This document shows, piece by piece, positions 30,522-40,411 of a DNA stretch of 64,000 nt. Both the position numbers and the translations under genes were made by a program. Source of the DNA: Wenzhouxiangella marina (lineage in GTDB: Bacteria; Pseudomonadota; Gammaproteobacteria; Xanthomonadales; Wenzhouxiangellaceae); assembly GCF_001187785.1 (NCBI RefSeq), contig NZ_CP012154.1, positions 490,501 through 554,500 of the forward strand, read 5' to 3'. How positions within the stretch are numbered: position 1 is the first letter of the stretch; each line of letters starts with the position of its first letter. Under the pieces are notes generated by a model. The model saw nothing but the letters and a program-made list of their open reading frames with translations. It made no database searches and had not been told where the DNA came from.

Positions 30522-31523
30522 TTACTCGTCGTCGGCCGGCTTGGCGGCGGCCTTTTTCTTGGCGGCCTTCTTCTTCGAAGTCTTCTTCTTCTTCGGAGCT
30601 TCGGCAGCCTTTTCTTCCGTCGCGTCCTCGGCCTTCGCCTCGGCGGCCTCTTCAGCCGGGGCTTCTTCAGCTGCTTCAGCCTCTTCAGCCGGCTTGGCGG
30701 TGGCCTTCTTCTTGGCGGCCTTCTTGGTCACCTTGGAGGCGGTCTTCTTCTTGGCCGGGGCCGGCGTCTCGGTGGCCTCGACCGGGTTGCCATCGGCGTC
30801 CAGTTCGACGAACTCGTCCGCGTCACCGGCCGAAACCGGGGCGGAAGCACGGCCTTCGAGGATCGCGTCGGCGGCCAGCTGAGCGTAGAGGCGCACCGAG
30901 CGGATGGCGTCATCGTTGCCCGGAATCACGTAGTCGATGTTTTCCGGCGAGTGGTTGGTGTCGACCACGGCGACGACCGGAATGCCCAGCTTGCGGGCTT
31001 CGGCGACGGCGATCGACTCATGGCCCACATCGATGACGAACAGGGCGTCGGGCAGACCGTTCATGTTCTTGATGCCGCCCAGGCTGCGCTCGAGCTTGTC
31101 GCGCTCACGAGTCAGCTGCAGCACTTCCTTCTTGACCAGGCGGTCGAAGGAACCGTCGGTTTCCATCTGCTCGAGTTCCTTCAAGCGGTTGATGGACTGA
31201 CGCACGGTGCGGAAGTTGGTCAGCATGCCGCCGAGCCAGCGGTGCGAGACGTAGGGGCTGTTGCTGCGCGCGGCCTCTTCGGCCACGGCCTGACCGGCAG
31301 CGCGCTTGGTGCCGACGAAAAGCACCGTGCCGCGACGGCTGGCCAGACGGCTCAGGAAGTCCAGCGACTCCTTCAGCAGGGGCAGGGTCTTTTCGAGGTT
31401 GATGATGTGGATCTTGCCACGGGCGCCGAAGATGAACTGCTCCATCTTGGGGTTCCAGTAGCGGGTCTGGTGACCGAAGTGCACGCCAGCTTCGAGCATC
31501 TGGCGCATGGTGACGTTAGGCAT
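30522..31523 (-). CDS. rpsB: 30S ribosomal protein S2 with long charged C-terminal tail
   Basis: Small-subunit ribosomal protein. Residues 1-248 are a standard S2: [58 protein letters not shown] and [14 protein letters not shown]. Beyond that lies an unusual tail of about 85 residues made almost only of Lys, Ala, Glu, Thr and Pro, with basic blocks ([31 protein letters not shown]) flanking an acidic block. E. coli S2 is 241 residues; this is 333. The ATG at 31523 has an AAGGAC ribosome-binding site; the in-frame ATG at 31550 is less likely. Confidence 0.95.
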   Translation of the reverse strand: MPNVTMRQMLEAGVHFGHQTRYWNPKMEQFIFGARGKIHIINLEKTLPLLKESLDFLSRLASRRGTVLFVGTKRAAGQAVAEEAARSNSPYVSHRWLGGMLTNFRTVRQSINRLKELEQMETDGSFDRLVKKEVLQLTRERDKLERSLGGIKNMNGLPDALFVIDVGHESIAVAEARKLGIPVVAVVDTNHSPENIDYVIPGNDDAIRSVRLYAQLAADAILEGRASAPVSAGDADEFVELDADGNPVEATETPAPAKKKTASKVTKKAAKKKATAKPAEEAEAAEEAPAEEAAEAKAEDATEEKAAEAPKKKKTSKKKAAKKKAAAKPADDE

Positions 31524-31783
31524 GATCTTGTCCTTCGCGATCGTGGACATGGCCGCCGCGACCCGTCGGCCGAGCTGGCCGGGATATCGGGTTCGAGATG
31601 CGACAGGCGCGATGTCCGGGGTTTAAGCCTCCGCCCGTCCCGGATCTGCGAACCGTTTCGATCCCATCCGATGGGCCAGCGTCGTGGCCATTCGAGAGGG
31701 ATCTGGCGGCAACCCCGCGATCCTTGATGACGAGCGTGTGTTTTGTGATCGCCCGACCCCGCTGGGCCGAACAAATCCGGTCA

Positions 31784-31813
31784 AGTATAGCAGGTGGGTG
31801 CGCATCAATGGAA
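31784..31813 (-). promoter_or_regulatory. rpsB-tsf promoter
   Basis: On the minus strand TGCTATACT is an extended -10 element (TATACT at 31789-31784 with upstream TG). A weak -35, TTCCAT, lies 18 bp upstream at 31813-31808. Transcription would start near 31777. Confidence 0.65.
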
Positions 31814-31862
31814 GCCTGGGCTGAGCTTCGGTGCGACCGGGCCTCCGGGCCGGGGACTCTTC

Positions 31863-31868
31863 TATAAT
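31863..31868 (+). promoter_or_regulatory. -10 element of the trhO-mscS unit
   Basis: A perfect TATAAT lies 43 bases before the trhO start. No consensus -35 is visible at 16-18 bp spacing. Confidence 0.5.
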
Positions 31869-31911
31869 CTGAGGCTCCTTCAGCCTGGCGCCCGCGCGCT
31901 TCATCAAGACC

Positions 31912-32832
31912 ATGGTCGAACTGCTTTCCGCCTACCAATTCGTCGAGCTCGCCGACCTCCCGCTGCTGCGCGAGCGACTGAAGGTCCGGGCCGAGTCCGC
32001 CGGCCTCAAGGGCACGGTGCTGATCGCCCCCGAGGGCATCAACTTCAGTCTGGGTGGTGAGCGCGAGGCGCTCGATGCCTGGTTGGACTGGATCGCGACC
32101 GAGGTCGGTGTCGATGCGCCCGTATTGAACTGGCAGGCGGTCGAGGTGGTGCCCTTTCTGCGCCTGAAGGTCCGGATCCGTCCCGAAATCATCACCTTCG
32201 ACCCGAGCCTGATTCCCGGGCGGGCCCCGACGGGCCGTTCGCTCAGCCCGCAGGATTGGCACGAGCTGCTCGGCCGCGCTGATGTGCAGCTGGTCGATAC
32301 GCGCAATGACTACGAATACGCCCTGGGAACCTTCGAAGGCGCGGCGGACCCGGACATCGAGCGCTTTACCGAATTCGGAGACTGGGCCCTGGCCAACCTC
32401 GAGCCCGAGCGGCCCGTGGCGATGTTCTGCACGGGCGGTGTCCGTTGCGAGAAGGCCAGCGCCTGGCTGCTGGAACGCGGCTACCGCGAGGTCTACCAGC
32501 TCGATGGGGGCATCCTCAACTATCTGCGCGAGATTCCTGCCGAGCAGTCGCGCTGGGTCGGGGAGTGCTTCGTCTTCGACGATCGGGTCAGCGTCGACCA
32601 TTCGATGCGCCCGACCGGACGACCGGTCTGCGCGGGCTGCCGACGGCCCGCCGAGGGTCTCGAGCCCGACGGCATGCCGCCCGTCGACGCATCGGGCCAG
32701 TGCCAACTGTGTTCCGAGCGCTTCGATGCCGCTCGTCTGTCCGGGCTGCGTGAACGCGTCCGCCAGATCGCTCTGGCAAGATCGCGTGGCGAACAGCACC
32801 TCGGCCCGCAGACCACGGAGACGGACGCATGA
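31912..32832 (+). CDS. trhO: tRNA uridine(34) hydroxylase, rhodanese family (TrhO/YceA)
   Basis: Family members use oxygen to hydroxylate U34 of certain tRNAs at the 5-position. The 306-residue protein has the N-terminal acylphosphatase-like domain (LKGTVLIAPEGINFSLGG), the central rhodanese domain with the active-site loop MFCTGGVRCEKAS, and a C-terminal zinc-finger-like part with CAGC and CQLC cysteine pairs. The stop overlaps the mscS start (ATGA), so the two genes are coupled. Confidence in family assignment is high; the hydroxylase role follows from the E. coli family member. Confidence 0.92.
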   Translation: MVELLSAYQFVELADLPLLRERLKVRAESAGLKGTVLIAPEGINFSLGGEREALDAWLDWIATEVGVDAPVLNWQAVEVVPFLRLKVRIRPEIITFDPSLIPGRAPTGRSLSPQDWHELLGRADVQLVDTRNDYEYALGTFEGAADPDIERFTEFGDWALANLEPERPVAMFCTGGVRCEKASAWLLERGYREVYQLDGGILNYLREIPAEQSRWVGECFVFDDRVSVDHSMRPTGRPVCAGCRRPAEGLEPDGMPPVDASGQCQLCSERFDAARLSGLRERVRQIALARSRGEQHLGPQTTETDA

Positions 32833-33953
32833 ATGAGCTTCCAGCGCACGCGCAGGCACCGGCCTGGTTGCCCGAGGCCCTGACCGGCGCCTGGAACGTA
32901 CTGGCCACCTATCCGATCGTGCTGGCCCTCGTGGTGTTCGTGGTCGGCCTGGGGCTGGCCGTGATCGGGCGGAGCTTCGTGCTCCATTGGGGCGGGAAAC
33001 TGACCGCCAGGACGCGCAACGGCCACGACGAGAAACTCCTGCGCATCATGGCCAACCTCACGGCCTTGATCGTGGGCTACGTTTCCCTGGTGGCCGCCGT
33101 GCAGGTGCTAGGGCTCAATGAACGGGTCGAGCAGATCATCATCCGGGTGCTGATGAGCATCCTGATCCTGCGCATGATGGTTTCGGCGATGCGGGCAGCC
33201 CACGTCGGTCTCGCCATCCTCGGCCAGCTGCGTGACCGCTTCAGGATCGTCGAGGAGCGGACGCTGCCCCTGTTCGATCTGGTCGCGACGATCGGCATCG
33301 TCGGGGCGGCGGCCTACGCCCTGCTGATGGTCTGGAAGATCGACCCCACCGCCTGGCTTGCCTCGGCCGGCGTGGTCGGGATCGCCGTGGGCTTCGCGGC
33401 GCGCGACACCCTGGCCAATCTCTTCGCGGGCTTCTTCATCATCGCCGATGCGCCTTACAAGCTCGGCGACTACATCGTGCTCGATTCCGGCGACCGGGGC
33501 GAGATCACCAAGGTCGGTATTCGCTCGACCCGGATGCTGACGCGCGATGACGTCGAGATCACCGTTCCGAATTCGGCGATGGCCAATGCCAAGGTCTACA
33601 ACGAGTCGGGCGGCAAATGGGTCAGGTTCCGGATTCGCCTGAAGGTCGGCGTGGCCTATGGCTCGGACGTCGATGAAGTCGTCGAACTGCTCGAGGGCGT
33701 GGCCCGCGAACATGACAATGTCTGCAAGGATCCGGATCCGAGGGTGCGCATGCGTGGCTTCGGCGACTCCAGCCTGGATTTCGAACTGCTGTGCTGGGTC
33801 AACCACCCCTCGGAGCGTGGCCTGGTGACGCACGAGCTCTACATGGACATCTACAAGGCTCTGGGCCGGGCCGGCATCGAGATTCCCTTTCCGCAGCGCG
33901 ACGTCTGGATGCGCGAGGCGCCGCAGAGCGCCTCGGAACGAGGCGCGGACTGA
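32829..33953 (+). CDS. MscS-family mechanosensitive ion channel
   Basis: A 374-residue membrane channel expected to open on membrane tension and release solutes after osmotic downshock. There are about five hydrophobic segments, the last being the pore-lining helix (LASAGVVGIAVGFAARDTLANLFAGFFI). The beta domain follows (PYKLGDYIVLDSGDRGEITKVGIRSTRM, VPNSAMANAKVYN) and then the mixed C-terminal domain. The N-terminus is longer than in E. coli MscS, with extra membrane segments. Translation is coupled to trhO by a 4-base overlap. Confidence 0.92.
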   Translation: MNELPAHAQAPAWLPEALTGAWNVLATYPIVLALVVFVVGLGLAVIGRSFVLHWGGKLTARTRNGHDEKLLRIMANLTALIVGYVSLVAAVQVLGLNERVEQIIIRVLMSILILRMMVSAMRAAHVGLAILGQLRDRFRIVEERTLPLFDLVATIGIVGAAAYALLMVWKIDPTAWLASAGVVGIAVGFAARDTLANLFAGFFIIADAPYKLGDYIVLDSGDRGEITKVGIRSTRMLTRDDVEITVPNSAMANAKVYNESGGKWVRFRIRLKVGVAYGSDVDEVVELLEGVAREHDNVCKDPDPRVRMRGFGDSSLDFELLCWVNHPSERGLVTHELYMDIYKALGRAGIEIPFPQRDVWMREAPQSASERGAD

Positions 33954-33992
33954 TCGCCTAGGGTTCTGCAGTGGAGCGGCGCCCGACCTTGG

Positions 33993-35690
33993 TCAGGCGA
34001 ACAGCCCCAGCACCGCGTCGAGCGCGATCTCCTTCTGCTCGCCACCGCGCCGGCGATACTCGATGACGCCATTGTCGAGGCCGCGATCGCCGATCACCAG
34101 CACATGGGGGACCCCGATCAGTTCGGCATCGGCGAACATCACGCCGGGCCGCAGCGGGCGATCGTCCAGCAGTACCTCCTTGCCGGCTGCCTGCAGCTCG
34201 GCGTAGAGCTCGTCGGCGGTCTCGCGGACGCGGTGCGATTTCTGATGGTTGAGCGGCAGGATCAGCACGTCGAAGGGGGCAACCGGTTCGGGCCAGATGA
34301 TGCCGTTCTCGTCGTGGTTCTGCTCGATGGCGGCCGCCACGATGCGCGAGATGCCGATGCCGTAGCAGCCCATGATCGGGTGCTGGCCGCGGCCGTTCTC
34401 GTCCATGATCACGGCGTTCATCGCCTTGGAGTACTTGTCGCCGAGCTGGAAGATGTGGCCGACCTCGATGCCGCGGATCAGCTCGATGTGGCCGGAGCCG
34501 TCCGCGGCCGGATCGCCGGCCTGGACCTTGCGCAGATCGGCCACCTCGGGCAGCGGCAGATCGCGCTCCCAGTTGATGCCGACGTAGTGGAAGCCATCTT
34601 CGTTGGCCCCCGCGGAAAAGTCGCTCATGAGCGCCACGCTGCGGTCGATGACCAGCGGCAGCTCGAGGCCGATCGGGCCCAGGCTGCCGGGTCCGGCGCC
34701 GATCGCGGCACGGATTTCTTCCTCGCTGGCCATGCGCAGGGGGGCGGCGACCTGGGGGAGCTTCTCCGCCTTGACCGCGTTGAGTTCGTGATCACCACGA
34801 ATCATCAGCGCCACCAGCGAAACCCCCTGGTCTTCCGACGCTTCGACGATCAGGGTCTTGACCGTCTTCTCGATCGCCTGGCCATGCTGTTCGACCAGAT
34901 CGGCGATGGTCCGGGCGTTCGGCGTGGCGATCTTCTCCATCGCCTGGGTGGGGGCTGCACGCTCGCCGACGGCGATCGCTTCGGCCAGCTCGACGTTGGC
35001 GGCGAAGTCCGTGCCCGGGACGTGAGCGATCTCGTCTTCCCCGGAATCGGCCAGCACGTGGAATTCGTGCGAGACGGCGCCGCCGATGGCGCCCGAGTCG
35101 GCGGCCACGGCCTTGAACTTCAGACCCAGGCGCTCGAAGATCCGGCTGTAGGTCTGGTACATGACCTGGTAGAAGCGATCGAGGCAGTCCGCGTCCATAT
35201 GGAAGGAGTAGCCATCCTTCATCAGGAACTCGCGCGCGCGCATCACGCCGAAGCGCGGGCGGATCTCGTCGCGGAACTTGGTCTGGATCTGATAGAAGCA
35301 GATCGGCAGCTGCTTGTAGGAGCGAATCTCGCCGCGGGCGAATTCGGTGATCACTTCCTCATGGGTGGGACCGAAGGCGAACTCGCGGCCGGCCCGGTCC
35401 GTGATCTTGAGCAGCTGGGCGCCGAACTGGTCCCAGCGGCCGGTCTCTTCCCAGAGCTCGGCGGGCTGGACCGCCGGCATCAGCATTTCGAGGCAGCCCG
35501 AGGCATCCATCTCCTCGCGGACGACGGCCTCGACCTTGCGCAGCACCTTCAGGCCCAGGGGCGTCCAACTGTAGATGCCGGAGGTGAGCTTGCGGATCAT
35601 GCCGGTGCGCAGCATCAGCTGATGGGATGCGATTTCGGCATCGGCGGGAACTTCCCGCTGGGTGACGAGGTGGAACTGACTGGTTTTCAT
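33993..35690 (-). CDS. proS: Prolyl-tRNA synthetase, bacterial type with editing domain
   Basis: Charges tRNA-Pro. The 565-residue class II enzyme has motif 1 in [17 protein letters not shown], motif 2 around [25 protein letters not shown] (split over several helices) and motif 3 [17 protein letters not shown]. The YbaK-like editing insertion (about residues 230-390) removes mischarged alanine. The anticodon-binding domain is C-terminal. It is flanked by its own promoter region with TAGAAT at 35729-35724. Confidence 0.96.
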   Translation of the reverse strand: MKTSQFHLVTQREVPADAEIASHQLMLRTGMIRKLTSGIYSWTPLGLKVLRKVEAVVREEMDASGCLEMLMPAVQPAELWEETGRWDQFGAQLLKITDRAGREFAFGPTHEEVITEFARGEIRSYKQLPICFYQIQTKFRDEIRPRFGVMRAREFLMKDGYSFHMDADCLDRFYQVMYQTYSRIFERLGLKFKAVAADSGAIGGAVSHEFHVLADSGEDEIAHVPGTDFAANVELAEAIAVGERAAPTQAMEKIATPNARTIADLVEQHGQAIEKTVKTLIVEASEDQGVSLVALMIRGDHELNAVKAEKLPQVAAPLRMASEEEIRAAIGAGPGSLGPIGLELPLVIDRSVALMSDFSAGANEDGFHYVGINWERDLPLPEVADLRKVQAGDPAADGSGHIELIRGIEVGHIFQLGDKYSKAMNAVIMDENGRGQHPIMGCYGIGISRIVAAAIEQNHDENGIIWPEPVAPFDVLILPLNHQKSHRVRETADELYAELQAAGKEVLLDDRPLRPGVMFADAELIGVPHVLVIGDRGLDNGVIEYRRRGGEQKEIALDAVLGLFA

Positions 35691-35833
35691 CGAGGCTGAA
35701 TCCGAAAGGCGCCAAAACGCGCCATTCTATCAGGCGGGGGATGCTTGGATCGGTTCGGGAGTCGGCTGGAACAGCCGGCGCTGCCGGCCATGAGCAGGGC
35801 TGCGATCGGATCGGATGGATGCGCCCTTGCGCT

Positions 35834-36316
35834 TCAGCACCACTCGGTGATGAAGGCCCGGGTTTCTTCGATCAGTCGCTGGCGTTCCTCTTCACTGATC
35901 ACCCGTCGATTGCCTTCCTCGTCTTCGGTGGACAGGCGCGTGCGCTCGGTCAGCCACATCAGATTCTCGCGTGCCTGTTCACAGCGCTCCGCGACCAGCT
36001 CGGGATCCGGGGCTTCTGCGGCGATCTGCGGAATTTCCGGTAGCGTGCCGAGTTCGGCAGCATCGGCACGGTCTCCACCCTCCTCACTCTCCCCAACCGT
36101 GCGGGGCGCCACATCGGTGGTCCGGCGAGTGCGAACGTCGAGACGCTGGTAATTGACGTTTTCAGGGGGCTGCGTGGAGAAATGCGTCACCCCGTCCTCG
36201 TCGACCCACTTGTAGATTTCATCCTGAGCGTGTGCAGGCAGGGCGGTGAAGGCCAGACCCATCAGCAGGAAGCCCAAGGTGGCCAAGCGAGATTTGAACG
36301 GTGAGATCGCTTTCAT
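35834..36316 (-). CDS. DUF4124-domain exported protein
   Basis: A 160-residue exported protein. The signal peptide is MKAISPFKSRLATLGFLLMGLAFTALPAHA. The DUF4124 segment EIYKWVDEDGVTHFSTQPPENVNYQRLDV follows, a short beta domain common in gammaproteobacterial periplasmic proteins and often called glycosyltransferase-like without experimental support. The C-terminal half is an acidic, charged helix (RCEQARENLMWLTERTR...ISEEERQRLIEETRAFI). The ATG at 36316 starts the signal peptide; in-frame ATGs at 36337 and 36370 are less likely. Function is unknown. It is divergent from pssA. Confidence 0.85.
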   Translation of the reverse strand: MKAISPFKSRLATLGFLLMGLAFTALPAHAQDEIYKWVDEDGVTHFSTQPPENVNYQRLDVRTRRTTDVAPRTVGESEEGGDRADAAELGTLPEIPQIAAEAPDPELVAERCEQARENLMWLTERTRLSTEDEEGNRRVISEEERQRLIEETRAFITEWC

Positions 36317-36439
36317 TGAAATTCGAACTCCAGTCATCAAGCCCTTGTCGATGCGGCAACTGTGCCTCAAACGGCCAGGGCGCGCAAGTCGTCACGGGCG
36401 ATGCTATCCTTCGCCAGCAATGAATCCGAGCGAGCTGCC

Positions 36440-37225
36440 GTGACCGATTCCAATCCGCGCCGGGGCCTGGCCCGAGGCGCCTTTCTGCTGCCCAATGCGC
36501 TGACGACCGGCGCCTTGATGGCCGGCTTCTACGCCATCATCGCGGCGATCGGCGATCAGCCGGTGGCGGCCTGTGTGGCGGTGGTCATCGCCGGCATGCT
36601 CGATGGCGTCGATGGGCGGGTCGCGCGCCTGACCAACACCCAGTCCGACTTCGGCGTCCAGTACGACAGCCTGTCCGACATGGTCTCCTTCGGGATCGCG
36701 CCGGCCATTCTGGTCTTTACCTGGGTCCTCGACGGGCTTGGCCAGCCCGACACCGTGGCCGACAAGCTCGGCTGGCTGGGCGCCTTCTTCTATGCCGCCT
36801 GTGGGGCGCTTCGACTGGCCCGATTCAACACCCAGGCCGGGGTGGCGGACAAGCGCTATTTCCAGGGCCTGGCCAGCCCTGCCGCGGCCGGGACGATGGT
36901 CTCGACGATCTGGTTCTGCGAGAGTCGAGCGATCGATCCGGAACTCGTTGCCTGGCCGATGTTCCTGCTGACCGTGGCCCTGGGCACGCTGATGGTGTCG
37001 CGGGTTCGCTACTTCAGTTTCAAGGCCTGGCCGATTTCCGATCGCGTGCCCTTCGCCTGGATCTTCCTGGTGCTGGTCGTGCTGGTGATGCTCGCGGTCG
37101 ACCCGCCCGCCGTGTTGTTCACCATCGGCATGGTCTACCTCATTTCGGGCCCGCTGTTGACCGCGCGGGGCCGTTACCAGCAGCGACGCCGCCGGCGCCG
37201 CGAGGGCCGTGATGACCCGGCTTGA
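36440..37225 (+). CDS. pssA: CDP-diacylglycerol-serine O-phosphatidyltransferase
   Basis: Makes phosphatidylserine, precursor of phosphatidylethanolamine, from the CDP-diacylglycerol produced by CdsA. The 261-residue membrane protein contains the CDP-alcohol phosphotransferase signature DGVDGRVARLTN...GVQYDSLSD (the DGxxAR-x8-Gxxx-DxxxD pattern) and about seven membrane segments. The GTG at 36440 is chosen because it begins close to the conserved RGAFLLPNALTT. The frame continues upstream without a good start. The C-terminus is very basic. It overlaps the holD-like gene by 14 bases. Confidence 0.93.
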   Translation: MTDSNPRRGLARGAFLLPNALTTGALMAGFYAIIAAIGDQPVAACVAVVIAGMLDGVDGRVARLTNTQSDFGVQYDSLSDMVSFGIAPAILVFTWVLDGLGQPDTVADKLGWLGAFFYAACGALRLARFNTQAGVADKRYFQGLASPAAAGTMVSTIWFCESRAIDPELVAWPMFLLTVALGTLMVSRVRYFSFKAWPISDRVPFAWIFLVLVVLVMLAVDPPAVLFTIGMVYLISGPLLTARGRYQQRRRRRREGRDDPA

Positions 37226-37658
37226 TGTCCGTGCGGCCCAGCGCCTTGCCGCGATGGGCATCGATCGCTGGGAGCGGCGGCCGTCCGCGGTTCCGCCCGA
37301 GGTGGTCGCGGAGGACATCGATGAGGCGCGGATTCGTCTGCTCTCCGGTCATGGCGAATGGGTACTGGTTCAGCAGAAGCCCTGGCGAGGTGAGCACGAA
37401 GCCCTGTTGTCCGATATCCAGGCCTTGCTGGGCGCCGACCGTTGCCGGTTCGGGCAGTGGGCCGAAGCCGGGCAGGCCGGCGTGGGTCCGGCCGAGATGC
37501 AGGCCCGCGGCGTGGCAAGGGTGCTCAGTTTCGGCCCGCCGATCGAGCCGCTGGACTGGTCCAATCTCATCGAAGTGCCTGCCCTGGATGCGCTGGCCTC
37601 GGATGCCGAGGCTCGGCGCGAACTCTGGCGGCGGCTGGCGCCGGTATTGAGCGACTGA
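37212..37658 (+). CDS. holD: Probable DNA polymerase III psi subunit
   Basis: A 148-residue protein that looks hypothetical at first sight. Its N-terminus (RLAAMGIDRWERRP) aligns with the E. coli psi start region LQQLGITQWSLRRP. Its C-terminus (VPALDALASDAEARRELWRRL) aligns with SPALTDLRANPTARAALWQQI. It lies 1 base before rimI, exactly as holD does in E. coli. Psi joins chi to the clamp loader and links it to SSB. This rests on visual comparison with the remembered E. coli sequence plus synteny. The ATG at 37212 overlaps the pssA end. Confidence 0.72.
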   Translation: MTRLDVRAAQRLAAMGIDRWERRPSAVPPEVVAEDIDEARIRLLSGHGEWVLVQQKPWRGEHEALLSDIQALLGADRCRFGQWAEAGQAGVGPAEMQARGVARVLSFGPPIEPLDWSNLIEVPALDALASDAEARRELWRRLAPVLSD

Positions 37659-37659
37659 C

Positions 37660-38148
37660 ATGGTCGCGGTTCTGAGTCCCGAGCCCTTCATCCGGGAAAT
37701 GCGCCGGCAGGACATCGCACGAGTGCTCGCCATCGAGGAAGCCAGCTACGAGTTTCCCTGGACGCGCGGCATCTTCGCCGATTGCCTGAGGGTCGGCTAT
37801 CGCTGCAAGCTGCTCGAACTCGAGCAGAGCCCGGCGGCCTACGCCATCGTCTCGCACGCGCTCGACGAGGCGCACCTGCTCAATCTCTGCGTGGCCGGCG
37901 AGTTCCGTCGCCGCGGCCTCGCCCGCATTCTGCTCGGGCAGGTGATCGCCGAGATGCGCATCGTCGGGGCCGCGCGGCTGTTTCTGGAAGTTCGCCCGAG
38001 CAATCAGGGTGCGCTGCGCCTGTATGAATCGATGCGCTTCCGGCGCATCGGCCGGCGTCCGGGCTACTACCCGGCCCACGAGGGACGCGAAGATGCCCTG
38101 GTCATGGTCCATCACCTCGATGAGGACGGCTTGGAGTCCGCCGACTGA
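37660..38148 (+). CDS. rimI: Ribosomal-protein S18 alanine N-acetyltransferase
   Basis: GNAT-family acetyltransferase acting on the N-terminal alanine of S18. The 162-residue protein shows IREMRRQDIARVLAIEEASYEFPWT, HLLNLCVAGEFRRRGLARILL (acetyl-CoA loop with the RxxGxA pattern) and LEVRPSNQGALRLYESMRFRRIGRRPGYYP. Both typical ends of the RimI fold are present. It starts directly after the holD-like stop and overlaps the nitrilase start by 1 base. Confidence 0.93.
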   Translation: MVAVLSPEPFIREMRRQDIARVLAIEEASYEFPWTRGIFADCLRVGYRCKLLELEQSPAAYAIVSHALDEAHLLNLCVAGEFRRRGLARILLGQVIAEMRIVGAARLFLEVRPSNQGALRLYESMRFRRIGRRPGYYPAHEGREDALVMVHHLDEDGLESAD

Positions 38149-39113
38149 TGCGCGTCGCTGCCGCTCAGATCGCGCCGGTCTGGCTGGACCGCGAGGCCAC
38201 GCTGGCGCGGGTCATCGAGCAGATCGATCAGGCGGCCGTTCGCGGCGTGGAGCTGGTCGCTTTCGGTGAAACCCTGGTCCCCGGCTATCCGTTCTGGGTC
38301 GAGCGCACCGATGGTGCTCGCTTCGACAGTGCGCTGCAGAAGGATCTCTTTGCCTGCTACGTCGATCAGGCCGTCTGCATCGAGTCCGGTCACCTGGACG
38401 GCGTCTGTGATGCGGCCCGGCGCAACCGGATGGCCGTGGTCCTCGGCGTCCTTGAACGCCCGGCCGATCGTGGTGATAGCGTCTATGCCTCGGCCGTGTA
38501 CCTGGGGCCGGACGGGCGCATCGGCTCGGTGCACCGAAAGCTGATGCCGACCTACGAAGAGCGCCTGGTCTGGGCGATCGGGGATGGCGCGGGTCTGCGC
38601 ACGCATCGTCTCGGCGACTTCACGGTCGGCGCGCTGAACTGCTGGGAGAACTGGATGCCCCTGGCCCGGGTGGCGCTCCAGGCCCAGGGTGAGGACCTGC
38701 ACGTCGCGATCTGGCCGGGCAATGCCCGCAATACTCGTGAAATCACCCGTTTCATGGCCCTGGAAGGTCGAAGCTACGTGCTGTCCGCCTCCGGCCTGAT
38801 GCGCCGCGAGGACTTGCCCGAGGGCCTGCCCCACGGGGATCGCCTCGAGGAGGCCGCTCGGGACATGCCATGGGCGGCAGGCGGGTCCTGCCTGGCCGGC
38901 CCCGACGGGCGCTGGCTGATCGAACCCGATGAGACGACCTGCGGTCTGCTGGTGGCTGACATCGATTCGCGCCAGGTCCGCCGCGCGCGGCAGAACTTCG
39001 ACCCCAGCGGCCATTATTCCCGCCCCGATGTCTTCCAGCTCCAGCTCGATCGCCAGCGCCAGACCCTGCTGGCCCCGATCGATCCTGACGATCCCCGGAC
39101 GCGCGAGAACTGA
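38148..39113 (+). CDS. Nitrilase-superfamily carbon-nitrogen hydrolase
   Basis: A 321-residue enzyme with the full catalytic set: Glu in VAFGETLVPGYPFW, Lys in HRKLMPTYEERLVW, and Cys in VGALNCWENWMPLAR. The CWEN(W/Y)MPLAR context and the WPG...SR-like pattern (IWPGNARNT) are those of true nitrilases (branch 1), which hydrolyse nitriles to acids plus ammonia, rather than omega-amidases. The natural substrate is unknown. It follows rimI with a 1-base overlap, so it is probably the last gene of the pssA-holD-rimI unit. No cyanide or nitrile genes surround it. Confidence 0.88.
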   Translation: MRVAAAQIAPVWLDREATLARVIEQIDQAAVRGVELVAFGETLVPGYPFWVERTDGARFDSALQKDLFACYVDQAVCIESGHLDGVCDAARRNRMAVVLGVLERPADRGDSVYASAVYLGPDGRIGSVHRKLMPTYEERLVWAIGDGAGLRTHRLGDFTVGALNCWENWMPLARVALQAQGEDLHVAIWPGNARNTREITRFMALEGRSYVLSASGLMRREDLPEGLPHGDRLEEAARDMPWAAGGSCLAGPDGRWLIEPDETTCGLLVADIDSRQVRRARQNFDPSGHYSRPDVFQLQLDRQRQTLLAPIDPDDPRTREN

Positions 39114-39302
39114 TCGGCGTATTGCCGGTCTGAAGCCCCGATCCGGGGTCCTGTAGATCACCTGAGGCCCATGTCCAGAGCCGCCGCGATCGGCGCTCGG
39201 GGCATCGATTTCCTGTTCGTCCATGACCTTCGGCACATCTTCATCACGACCCTTACTGTTATAGTTCACCAACACACCTGGTCAATGCACTGGAGACCCC
39301 TG

Positions 39303-40411
39303 ATGAACAGATTGTTGCTCGTGCCTGGCGCCCTGTCGCTGTTGCTCCTGGCCGCCTGCGGCAGTCAGGCCCCGACCGAACAGACGGTCACCGAGACGGT
39401 CGAGGTCGAGCAGATCCCGGTCGAGGTCGAAGCCGCCCATCTGGGCAGCATCTCGGCCTTCTACTCCGCGACCGCCACCCTGGAATCCGATGGTCGGGCG
39501 CACATCGTCCCTCGCATTGCCGGCCAGGTGGTCGAACTGCTGGCCGAAGAGGGTGATCGGGTCGAGGCCGGCCAGGTGCTGGCGCGTCTCGACGCCGAGC
39601 GCCTGCGCCTGGAGCTGGCGCGCAGCGAGGCGGAACTCAGCCGCCTGCAGCAGGACCTCGAGCGCAATCGCGAAATGCACGCCCGCGACATGATCAGCAC
39701 CGAGACCTTCGATCGTCTCAAGTTCGAATTCGACGCCCAGCGTGCCCAGTACGAGCTGGCCCGACTGGAGCTGAGCTACAGCGAGATCAAGGCACCCATT
39801 TCGGGCGTGGTCTCCCAGCGCATGGTCTGGGTGGGCAATATGGTCAACACGAGCGAGCCGGTGTTCGAGATCACGGCCCTCGATCCCCTGCAGGCCGTCC
39901 TCGACGTGCCGGAGCGTGAACTCAGTCGTCTGAGCGCCGGGCAGCCGGCCCTGGTCCAGGTGGATGCGCTGCCGGGTCGTTCCTTCCAGGGTGAAGTGGT
40001 CCGCTTGAGCCCGGTCATCGACGCTCAGTCCGGCACCTTCCGAGTGACGGTGGAACTGGCCGATCGCTCCGGTCAGCTGCGCCCGGGGATGTTCGGACGC
40101 TTCTCGATCGTCTATGACCAGCGCGACGATGTGGTCCTGGTGCCGGCCGAGGCCCTGCTGACCGAAGACGGTCGATCCGCGGTGTTCGTGGTCACGGACG
40201 GCAAGGCCGAGCGTCGCGAGGTCGTCCCCGGTTACCGCAACAACGGTCATTACGAGATCACCGAAGGGCTGCTCCCCGGCGAACGGGTGGTGGTGACCGG
40301 CCAGGCGAGCCTGCGCACGGGCGCCGAGGTCCTGGTGCTCGGTGAGCCGACCAGCGCCCTCGAAACCGAGAGCCTCGCCAATCTTGACGAATTCTCGACC
40401 GGAGACGAGTC

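Larger units (their letters stand above)
31524..31911. other. Intergenic region between divergent rpsB and trhO
   Basis: About 390 bases without a convincing gene. The rpsB promoter (31784-31813) predicts an rpsB leader of about 250 bases, long enough to hold a structured S2-binding autoregulatory element as known for gammaproteobacterial rpsB. I cannot establish the fold by eye. The trhO -10 lies near the other end. Confidence 0.5.
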
